Source: an uncultured Bacteroidales bacterium
GTDB lineage: Bacteria > Bacteroidota > Bacteroidia > Bacteroidales > UBA932
DNA: 54,628 nucleotides
Direction: 5' to 3'
Assembly (NCBI GenBank): GCA_946185745.1
Contig: CAMHKQ010000014.1
Location: forward strand, 1-54,628
Part shown: one piece after another, positions 48,828 to 54,628 of the stretch
How the letters are laid out: each line of letters starts with the position of its first letter
How positions within the stretch are numbered: the stretch's first letter is position 1
Program-made: the position numbers and the translations under genes
The notes under the pieces: generated by a model
Seen by the model: only the letters and a program-made list of their open reading frames with translations
Database searches by the model: none
What the model was told of the DNA's origin: nothing

Positions 48828-50762
48828 CTAGTTTTTAAGTTCTTCTGCTACTGCAGCATCAATGTATTTTACAAATTCCTGTGCGGCCATAGTCCCGACG
48901 TTCACGCCATCCCTTCTTACGGAGACGGTGCCGTCGGCGGCTTCCTTTTCGCCTACAATCGCAATCAGAGGCACTCTGAGAAGGGATATATCCCTGATTC
49001 TCTTGCCGAGAGTCTCATTGCGGTCGTCTATGGAAGCGCGAATTTCGGAATTTTTCAGCAATTCGCAAACTTTTTTTGCATAATCTGCAAATTTCTCGCT
49101 GATTGGCAGCACTTTAACCTGATCCGGAGAGAGCCACAGGGGCAGATGTCCGGCGGTGTGTTCGAGAAGCACGGCGGTGAAGCGCTCGATGCTCCCGAAG
49201 GGGGCGCGGTGAATCATGACGGGGCGCTGCTTGCTGCCGTCGGCGTCGGTGTATTCGAGCTCGAAGCGTTCGGGCAGGTTGTAGTCGACCTGGATGGTTC
49301 CGAGCTGCCACTCGCGGCCAAGGGCGTCCTTGAGCATGAAGTCGAGCTTGGGGCCGTAGAACGCCGCCTCGCCGTATTCCACCTTGGCGGGAAGGCCCTT
49401 CTCCTCGCAGCTCTCGATGATGGCCCTTTCGGCCCTCTCCCAGTTCTCTTCGCTGCCGATGTACTTTTCGCGGTTCACCTTGTCGCGCAGGGAAATCTGA
49501 GCGGTGAACTTGTCGAACTTGAACACCTTGAAGACATACTGGATGAGGTCGATGACCTTCTTGAACTCTTCCTTGAGCTGGTCGGGACGCACGTACATGT
49601 GGGCGTCGTCCTGGGTGAAGCTGCGCACGCGGGTAAGCCCGTGGAGCTCACCGCTCTGCTCGTAGCGGTATACCGTGCCGAATTCGGCCAGGCGTATGGG
49701 AAGGTCTTTATATGAACGCGGCTTGGACGCGAAGATTTCGCAGTGATGGGGGCAGTTCATGGGCTTGAGCATGTATTCCTCGCCTTCCTGCGGGGTCTTG
49801 ATGGGCTGGAACGAGTCCTTGCCGTATTTTGCCCAGTGACCGGAAGTCACGTAAAGCTGCTTGCTGCCGATATGGGGGGTGACCACCTGCATGTAACCCT
49901 GCTCCTCGAGCTTTGCGCGGAGGAATTTCTCCAGCTGGTAGCGGAGCACGGCGCCGCGGGGCAGCCACAGGGGCAGTCCGAGGCCCACGCGGGTGCTGAA
50001 GGTGAAGAGCTCCATCTCCTTGCCGAGCTTGCGGTGATCGCGCTTTTTGGCCTCTTCGAGGAGCACCAGGTACTCGTCGAGCATGCTCTTCTTGGGGAAG
50101 GTGATGCCATAGATGCGGGTGAGCTGCTGGCGGTTCTGGTCGCCGCGCCAGTATGCGCCGGCGATGGCGGTGAGCTTTACAGCCTTGATCACATCGGTAT
50201 TGCGCAGATGCGGACCGCGGCAAAGGTCGGTGAAATGACCGTTGCTGTAGTAGGTGATGGTGCCGTCTTCGAGCTCGCTGATGAGCTCGCACTTGTACTC
50301 GTCGCCCTTTTCCTTGAAGTGCTCCATGGCCTCGGCCTTGGAGACGCTGATTCTCTTGAAGTCTTCCTTCCCGTGGGCAAGTTCGAGCATCTTCTTCTCG
50401 ACTGCGGGAAGGTCGGCGTCGGTGATCGTCTTCCCGCCGAGGTCTACGTCGTAGTAGAACCCGTTGTCGATGGCCGGTCCGATGCCGAATTTCACGCCCG
50501 GATAGATGGATTCGAGGGCTTCTGCCATAAGATGTGAAGAGGAATGCCAAAACACCTTTTTGGCTTCGTCGTCCTCCCACTTGAGAAGCTTGACCTCGGA
50601 ATCTTCGTTGATGGGGCGGGTCAAATCTACTGTAGTGCCGTTTACATTGGCAGCCAGCACTTCCGCTGCCAGCCTCGGCGATATGCTTTCGGCTATTTCA
50701 TAGGCGGTGACGCCTTCTACAAAGGGCTTTACACTGCCGTCAGGAAATGTGATTTTAATCAT
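48828..50762 (-). CDS. thrS: Threonyl-tRNA synthetase
   Basis: 644 aa. N-terminal TGS domain ([20 protein letters not shown]), second-additional/editing domain (about 65-225; [23 protein letters not shown]), class II catalytic core with zinc-binding Cys in [14 protein letters not shown], and a C-terminal anticodon-binding domain. The ATG at 50762 is chosen because a TTG three codons upstream lies in the promoter box (50769-50776). First gene of an eight-gene operon. Confidence 0.97.
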   Translation of the reverse strand: MIKITFPDGSVKPFVEGVTAYEIAESISPRLAAEVLAANVNGTTVDLTRPINEDSEVKLLKWEDDEAKKVFWHSSSHLMAEALESIYPGVKFGIGPAIDNGFYYDVDLGGKTITDADLPAVEKKMLELAHGKEDFKRISVSKAEAMEHFKEKGDEYKCELISELEDGTITYYSNGHFTDLCRGPHLRNTDVIKAVKLTAIAGAYWRGDQNRQQLTRIYGITFPKKSMLDEYLVLLEEAKKRDHRKLGKEMELFTFSTRVGLGLPLWLPRGAVLRYQLEKFLRAKLEEQGYMQVVTPHIGSKQLYVTSGHWAKYGKDSFQPIKTPQEGEEYMLKPMNCPHHCEIFASKPRSYKDLPIRLAEFGTVYRYEQSGELHGLTRVRSFTQDDAHMYVRPDQLKEEFKKVIDLIQYVFKVFKFDKFTAQISLRDKVNREKYIGSEENWERAERAIIESCEEKGLPAKVEYGEAAFYGPKLDFMLKDALGREWQLGTIQVDYNLPERFELEYTDADGSKQRPVMIHRAPFGSIERFTAVLLEHTAGHLPLWLSPDQVKVLPISEKFADYAKKVCELLKNSEIRASIDDRNETLGKRIRDISLLRVPLIAIVGEKEAADGTVSVRRDGVNVGTMAAQEFVKYIDAAVAEELKN

Positions 50763-50768
50763 AGCCAG

Positions 50769-50776
50769 CAAAGATA
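50769..50776 (-). promoter_or_regulatory. -7 promoter box of the thrS operon
   Basis: The minus strand reads TATCTTTG about 7 bases before the thrS ATG, giving a nearly leaderless mRNA. Divergent from the DUF4199 promoter. Confidence 0.65.
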
Positions 50777-50790
50777 AGACATTTTTTCCG

Positions 50791-50798
50791 TATATTTG
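50791..50798 (+). promoter_or_regulatory. -7 promoter box of the DUF4199 gene
   Basis: TATATTTG lies 8 bases before the ATG at 50807 and interleaves with the thrS promoter. Confidence 0.6.
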
Positions 50799-50806
50799 TA
50801 AACCAT

Positions 50807-51364
50807 ATGGCAGAAGAGAAAATCAACATCTGGAACGAAGCCGCCGTCCCCGGGCTGGTGCTGGGCCTCGTATCCATAGTCTACATGGTGGTGAACCTGC
50901 TCACTTCCCGGCTTGCGGGCACGGGCGGTGCGGCCTTCCTCATCGGGCTCCTCGGATTTGTGCTCTGGGCGGCCAAAATTGCAGCCTGCATCCTCCTCCT
51001 GAGGCATTTCCTGCTGGCTTTTTCCAGACGCAACCCCTCCGCCGACAACCGCAAAGTGTTTCAGTTCGGAATGGTGGTAGCCCTGTTTTCGGCGCTGCTC
51101 TACTCCGGATTCTATCTGGTATACACGCTTTATATCAATCCCGATATGATCGCCGCTTCCATGGAAGCCGCAATGAGCGCGTATGCCGGAATGATGGATT
51201 CCGAAATGATGTCCGCCATGCAGAACATGCAGGACAGCATGCCTGCCATAGGTTTCTTCAGCAATCTCATCTGGTGCTGGCTGTTCGGCACCGTCCTGTC
51301 CGCCATATTCTCACGGAACATCCCCGGCCCCGTGCAGGACGATCCCTTTAAAGACAATCAATGA
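50807..51364 (+). CDS. DUF4199 membrane protein
   Basis: The 185-aa protein has four predicted TM helices (about 15-33, 43-65, 85-107, 150-170) and a Met-rich extracytoplasmic loop ([20 protein letters not shown]) between the last two. The overall pattern is that of DUF4199, often encoded just before a glycosyltransferase. Function unknown. Stop overlaps the next start by 4 bases. Confidence 0.82.
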   Translation: MAEEKINIWNEAAVPGLVLGLVSIVYMVVNLLTSRLAGTGGAAFLIGLLGFVLWAAKIAACILLLRHFLLAFSRRNPSADNRKVFQFGMVVALFSALLYSGFYLVYTLYINPDMIAASMEAAMSAYAGMMDSEMMSAMQNMQDSMPAIGFFSNLIWCWLFGTVLSAIFSRNIPGPVQDDPFKDNQ

Positions 51365-52314
51365 TGGATATTTCAGTAGTCATTCCCCTGTTCAACGAAG
51401 CGGAATCCCTTCCGGAACTCGAAGCCTGGATTAAGAGGGTCATGCTCTCCGAAGGCTATTCCTACGAGATAATAATGGTCGACGACGGCAGCACCGATGC
51501 CTCCTGGGAAGTGATCAAGGGCCTTTCGGCGGCCAATCCGCTGGTGCACGGCATCCGCTTCAGGCGCAACTACGGCAAATCCGCCGCGCTGTACTGCGGT
51601 TTCGACAAGGCCCAGGGCGACGTTGTCATCACCATGGACGCCGACCTGCAGGACTCCCCCGACGAAATTCCCGGCCTGTATAAAAAGATCACCGAGGAAG
51701 GCTACGATGTGGTTTCGGGCTGGAAGCAGCACCGTCAGGACAACAAGCTCACCAAGAATCTTCCGTCCAAGCTCTTCAACGCCACCGCCCGCAGGGTCAC
51801 AGGCATCAAGCTGCACGACATGAACTGCGGCCTCAAGGCTTACAGCAAAGAGGTGGTAAAGAACATCGAGGTTTACGGAGAGATGCACCGCTACATCCCG
51901 TATCTGGCCAAGAATGCCGGATTTTCGAAGATTGGCGAGCAGAAAGTTCATCACCAGAAGCGCAAATACGGCAAGAGCAAGTTCGGCATGAACCGCTTCG
52001 TGAACGGTTTCCTGGACCTCATGAGCATCTGGTTCCTGAGCACATTCGGGAAAAAGCCGATGTATTTCTTCGGTTACAGCGGGCTCACGATGTTCCTCGT
52101 TGGATTCGTGATGGTCGTCGTGATTATCGTCACCAAGCTTGTTCGCCAGGGCAACGGCGTGTATTACAGACCCGTAACCGACCAGCCGCTCTTCTATCTC
52201 GCCCTTGTCGCCGTCATCCTCGGCGTCATGTTCTTCCTCGCCGGCTTCGTCGGGGAGATGATTTCCCGCAACTCCGGCGAACGCAACCATTATAATATAA
52301 AGGAAGAGTTCTAG
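51361..52314 (+). CDS. Family 2 glycosyltransferase (polyprenyl-phosphate sugar transferase type)
   Basis: 317 aa. N-terminal GT-A domain with SVVIPLFNEAESLPELEAWI, MVDDGSTDASWEVI, FRRNYGKSAALYCGF and the metal motif in TMDADLQDSPDEIP. Two C-terminal TM helices (about 235-260, 275-300) resemble DPM1/ArnC/GtrB-type enzymes that load a sugar on undecaprenyl phosphate. The sugar is not predictable. Coupled with the DUF4199 gene. Confidence 0.9.
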   Translation: MMDISVVIPLFNEAESLPELEAWIKRVMLSEGYSYEIIMVDDGSTDASWEVIKGLSAANPLVHGIRFRRNYGKSAALYCGFDKAQGDVVITMDADLQDSPDEIPGLYKKITEEGYDVVSGWKQHRQDNKLTKNLPSKLFNATARRVTGIKLHDMNCGLKAYSKEVVKNIEVYGEMHRYIPYLAKNAGFSKIGEQKVHHQKRKYGKSKFGMNRFVNGFLDLMSIWFLSTFGKKPMYFFGYSGLTMFLVGFVMVVVIIVTKLVRQGNGVYYRPVTDQPLFYLALVAVILGVMFFLAGFVGEMISRNSGERNHYNIKEEF

Positions 52315-52353
52315 CCGCGGCGGAGTCTTCCAGACGGGCGGCCGGATTTTTTT
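52314..52353 (+). terminator. Terminator after the glycosyltransferase gene
   Basis: GCCGC (52314-52318) pairs with GCGGC (52338-52342), with an inner GTCT/AGAC stem, followed by a seven-T run at 52347-52353. Confidence 0.65.
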
Positions 52354-52362
52354 CATTTTTTA

Positions 52363-52376
52363 GTACCTTGCGGTAC
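52363..52376. promoter_or_regulatory. Palindromic operator candidate before pspC
   Basis: GTACC-TTGC-GGTAC forms a 5-bp inverted repeat 20 bases before the pspC -7 box, at the -33 region. A PadR regulator is encoded in the same operon, and PadR sites are often such dyads. Inferred only. Confidence 0.4.
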
Positions 52377-52396
52377 AAAGTATTGAAATTTTTCTA

Positions 52397-52404
52397 TATC
52401 TTTG
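52397..52404 (+). promoter_or_regulatory. -7 promoter box of the pspC-padR-pspC operon
   Basis: TATCTTTG lies 21 bases before the ATG at 52426. Confidence 0.65.
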
Positions 52405-52425
52405 CATCGACAAGAATTCTGAAAG

Positions 52426-53004
52426 ATGAAAAAAGTACTCAATGCAGGAATCGGCAACGTTCCCTTCGTAATCGAAGAAGACGCATACCAGCGTCTTTCC
52501 TCCTACCTCGCCCACTTCAGGTCCAAACTTAAAGCGGAGCCCGGCCAGCTCAGGCCCGACGAAGTAATGGAAGACCTCGAGGAACGGATAGCCGAGCTTT
52601 TCAGCGCCGGCATTTCATCCGGACAGGTCGTCACGCTGGAAATGGTGGAAAAGGTCATCGAGCAGCTGGGGATGCCGGACGGCAGCAGCGATTCCGATGC
52701 AAAAACCTCCTCCTCCAATTCCGGCGCTGCCGGTGAATCCGCGCCCCATAAGCTTTACAGGGATCCGCTGAACAAGGCCATCGGAGGAGTCTGTTCCGGG
52801 CTGGCCGCCTATTTCGACATCGACGTGGTGCTCGTTAGGATTATTTTCGCTGTCGTAACCCTGGCTTATGGCAGCGGAGCACTCGTCTATCTCATTTTCT
52901 GGATTATCTGCCCCACCGCAACTACTCCCGTGCAGCAGTGCGAACTCAGGGGGATAGTCCCTTCCGCAGAAAACATGGCAAAATTCAGGACCAATGGAAA
53001 ATAG
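52426..53004 (+). CDS. PspC-domain envelope protein (first copy)
   Basis: 192 aa. An acidic N-terminal helical module (about 15-85; DEVMEDLEERIAELFSAGIS and VEKVIEQLGMPDG) is followed by a PspC domain (about 105-165) with KLYRDPLNKAIGGVCSGLAA, YFDIDVVLVRIIF and one or two TM helices. PspC proteins take part in membrane-stress responses. It overlaps padR by 11 bases and shares its layout with the second copy at 53329. Confidence 0.87.
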   Translation: MKKVLNAGIGNVPFVIEEDAYQRLSSYLAHFRSKLKAEPGQLRPDEVMEDLEERIAELFSAGISSGQVVTLEMVEKVIEQLGMPDGSSDSDAKTSSSNSGAAGESAPHKLYRDPLNKAIGGVCSGLAAYFDIDVVLVRIIFAVVTLAYGSGALVYLIFWIICPTATTPVQQCELRGIVPSAENMAKFRTNGK

Positions 53005-53326
53005 TGAGAACATACGCACACAGATGCGCAAAGGGCTCGTGGAATACTGTATCCTGAGCATCCTGGCGAGGAAGGAAGCCTATGCCTCCTCCATCATCGA
53101 AGAACTCAAGAACGCCGACATGATTGTGGTGGAAGGCACTCTCTATCCCCTGCTCATCAGGGACAAGAACCAGGGCCTGCTGTCGTACAGATGGGTGGAA
53201 TCCACCCAGGGCCCTCCCAGGAAATACTATTTCATAACCGAAAAGGGCCGGGAAGTGCTCGGCCAGATGGACGCCGCATGGACGGATATGGTCAAATCGG
53301 TGGAAATGCTTAAAAACAGGGAATAA
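52994..53326 (+). CDS. PadR-family transcriptional regulator
   Basis: 110 aa, matching the minimal PadR size. A winged helix (RKGLVEYCILSILARKEAYA, then IIEELKNADMIVVEGTLYPL) with the wing SYRWVESTQGPPRKYYFITE and a short dimerisation helix at the C-terminus. It is encoded between two pspC genes, so it probably represses this operon and responds to envelope stress or a hydrophobic ligand; that is inference. Confidence 0.92.
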   Translation: MENSENIRTQMRKGLVEYCILSILARKEAYASSIIEELKNADMIVVEGTLYPLLIRDKNQGLLSYRWVESTQGPPRKYYFITEKGREVLGQMDAAWTDMVKSVEMLKNRE

Positions 53327-53328
53327 TC

Positions 53329-54363
53329 ATGGACATCATCGAAAGAGTCAGCATAGGTGGTATGGCTTTCCAGCTCAAGCCTGATGCATATTCAACACTC
53401 AAGGACTATCTTGACAAGATAAAGGGGTTCTATTCCACCCGCGAAAGCGGAAATGAAATAGTCGACGGCATAGAGAGCCGCATTGCGGAGCTTCTGGAAG
53501 AGAGGATGCGCGGCGACGGCATCGTGGACAAATCCGAGGTGGATGAAATCATCTCCATCATGGGCATGCCCGAGGAGATGGATGCAGCGGACTCGAAGGC
53601 CGCTGAAGACGAACCCAAAGAGAAGAAAAGGCTCTACCGCGATCCCAAGCAGGGAATCATCGGCGGCGTCTGCAGCGGACTGGCCAATTATTTCAAGACC
53701 GACGTAGTGCTGGTAAGGCTGATTTTCGTGGCGCTGTTCGTCGTCACATCAGTCTGGGTGCGCCATGGCTCCTTTGCCTTCGGCGTAAGCTGTACAATGC
53801 CGGTCATATACCTGATACTGCTGATCTGCACGCCTGCGGCAAAAACTGTCAGGGAGCAGTGGGCCATGAAAGGAGAAGACGGCAGCGCCCGCGGGGTGGA
53901 AAAAAGCGTGATGCAGTATGGGAGTGTCTCCCCCGAGAAAAGGAAGGATTTCTGGGAAGACTTCGGCAACATCCTGACCTCGGTTATCGGCATCCTGCTG
54001 CTGTTCACCGGCATCGCCGGGCTGGTTACCGGGATTGCGGCGCCGCTTTCTGTAAAAGGCACCGGCCTGGAAGGCAACATTCTGGGCTTTCTCGGCAATT
54101 GGGGCATTATAGAGCTGTCCGACTGGGATTTCATGCCGGGATTCTTTTCCGCTATGGACCAGCCTCTGGTATATGTCTGCCTTGCGCTCATAGTCTTCAT
54201 TCCGTTCGTGGCGATGATCTGGGCCGGCATCCAGATGAGTTTCAAGCTCAAGTATCCCAAATGGCACCCGGGGCTTATCATGTTCATCCTCTGGTTTGCC
54301 GCCATACTCACCCTCGGCGTCAAGATTGCCGTAGTCTTCCTCTCCGGCAGCCTGACGGTCTGA
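53329..54363 (+). CDS. PspC-domain membrane protein (second, longer copy)
   Basis: 344 aa. The N-terminal module (NEIVDGIESRIAELLEERMR; VDEIISIMGMPEEM) and the PspC domain (RLYRDPKQGIIGGVCSGLAN, YFKTDVVLVRLIF) match the first copy. It then adds a C-terminal membrane region with at least three TM helices (about 215-240, 275-300, 315-338). The paralogy suggests a tandem duplication around padR. It starts 2 bases after padR. Confidence 0.87.
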   Translation: MDIIERVSIGGMAFQLKPDAYSTLKDYLDKIKGFYSTRESGNEIVDGIESRIAELLEERMRGDGIVDKSEVDEIISIMGMPEEMDAADSKAAEDEPKEKKRLYRDPKQGIIGGVCSGLANYFKTDVVLVRLIFVALFVVTSVWVRHGSFAFGVSCTMPVIYLILLICTPAAKTVREQWAMKGEDGSARGVEKSVMQYGSVSPEKRKDFWEDFGNILTSVIGILLLFTGIAGLVTGIAAPLSVKGTGLEGNILGFLGNWGIIELSDWDFMPGFFSAMDQPLVYVCLALIVFIPFVAMIWAGIQMSFKLKYPKWHPGLIMFILWFAAILTLGVKIAVVFLSGSLTV

Positions 54364-54523
54364 CATTTCCGCTCCGCTTGTCCGCCGCCGCAATAGCAGG
54401 GCGCTTCAGCGCCGCGGCGAAGGGAGGAGCGATGCGACGACCGGGAGCCGCCCGGCAAAGGCGAAGCCGCTGCCGGTCATGCCCCCTGGGGGGCAGCCGC
54501 ACAGCGGCAGGGGGTAGAGGATA
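54364..54523. other. GC-rich intergenic region with repeat-like blocks
   Basis: No gene is seen. Short inverted blocks occur (for example GCAGCCGC near 54493 and GCGGCAGG near 54505; GGGCGCTTCAGCGCC near 54397). The segment CCCCCTGGGGGGCAG through GGGGGTAGAGGATAG resembles the element at 11761-11801. Confidence 0.35.
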
Positions 54524-54579
54524 GTTCTTTAACAAAAAAGCTCCGGAGTCAATCGACTCCAGAGCTTTTGTTAAAGAAC
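54524..54579 (-). terminator. Long inverted repeat after the 5S rRNA gene
   Basis: GTTCTTTAACAAAA plus AGCTC and GGAGTC on the left pair with GACTCC, GAGCT and TTTTGTTAAAGAAC on the right, a near-perfect stem of about 24 bp with a 4-base loop. The inner part with a T-run on the minus strand should terminate the rRNA transcript. The outer AT-rich part is unusually long. Confidence 0.7.
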
Positions 54580-54628
54580 GGCGGCTACCTACTCTCCCAA
54601 CTGGTGTGTAAGTACCATCGGCGTGATT
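54579..54628 (-). rRNA. rrf: 5S ribosomal RNA, 3' part (runs off the window)
   Basis: The minus strand carries the conserved 3' portion of 5S rRNA: CACGCCGATGGTACT, then GTTGGGAGAGTAGGTAGCCG. The 5' part lies outside the window, so an rRNA operon ending here is expected to the right. The exact 3' end is approximate. Confidence 0.9.

Noticed and set aside
1..54628. CRISPR array or cas genes
   Set aside because: No regularly spaced repeat set and no Cas protein were seen.

Overview
The window is a chromosomal segment of a bacterium in the Bacteroidota, most likely order Bacteroidales. Three things point there. Promoters repeatedly match the Bacteroidetes pattern TTG-N19-TAnnTTTG. Genes lack Shine-Dalgarno sequences. 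Lineage-typical families are present: DUF4295 between rpmG and ftsY, DUF4296, DUF4252, DUF3575, DUF4199, the short omega subunit, and an ftsL-like gene in the dcw cluster. Base composition is GC-rich, except for an AT-richer insert at about 11.9-17.07 kb. The genus cannot be fixed from this segment.

Layout. 1-700: possible tail of an integrase-like gene, a bidirectional terminator, tRNA-Arg(ACG) and rplS with a leader hairpin. 0.8-5.4 kb (minus): bamD, rpoZ, recN, grpE, dnaJ. 5.45-6.6 kb (plus): a Fur-like regulator and upp. 6.6-9.04 kb (minus): rpoN, a SPOR protein and a LEA14-like lipoprotein. 9.1-11.6 kb (plus): miaB and an anaerobic sulfatase-maturase-like radical SAM enzyme. 11.87-17.07 kb: an integrated element at the 3' end of tRNA-His(GTG). 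17.2-19.7 kb: an OadA-like enzyme that lacks its biotin lysine, and radC. 19.87-34.94 kb (plus): a complete dcw cell-wall and division cluster, mraZ to ftsZ. 34.9-37.0 kb (minus): rpiB and gltX, then a DUF4252 gene and tRNA-Leu(CAG). 37.8-45.6 kb (minus): a DUF3575 protein, a putative lipoprotein metallopeptidase, deoC, a radical SAM protein, DUF4296, pheT, ftsY. 45.6-50.8 kb (minus): one translation/secretion operon, thrS-infC-rpmI-rplT-lepB-rpmB-rpmG-DUF4295. 50.8-54.4 kb (plus): DUF4199, a glycosyltransferase, and a pspC-padR-pspC set. The window ends inside a 5S rRNA gene on the minus strand.

Most of the window is core housekeeping DNA. The novel part is the 5.2-kb element. It encodes a large serine recombinase, a small serine recombinase, a filamentous-phage gene II-like replication protein, two small conserved-looking proteins, a micro-ORF overlapping the recombinase start, and a predicted outer-membrane barrel protein as cargo. 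The 7-bp sequence GGTGCAA is at both ends. Removing the insert puts tRNA-His directly against a terminator, which is the expected ancestral order. The large recombinase reading frame ends inside tRNA-His, so its C-terminus should change when the element excises. No capsid, Zot, relaxase or coupling-protein gene is visible. I therefore read it as a small replicative integrative element, not a complete inovirus or conjugative element.
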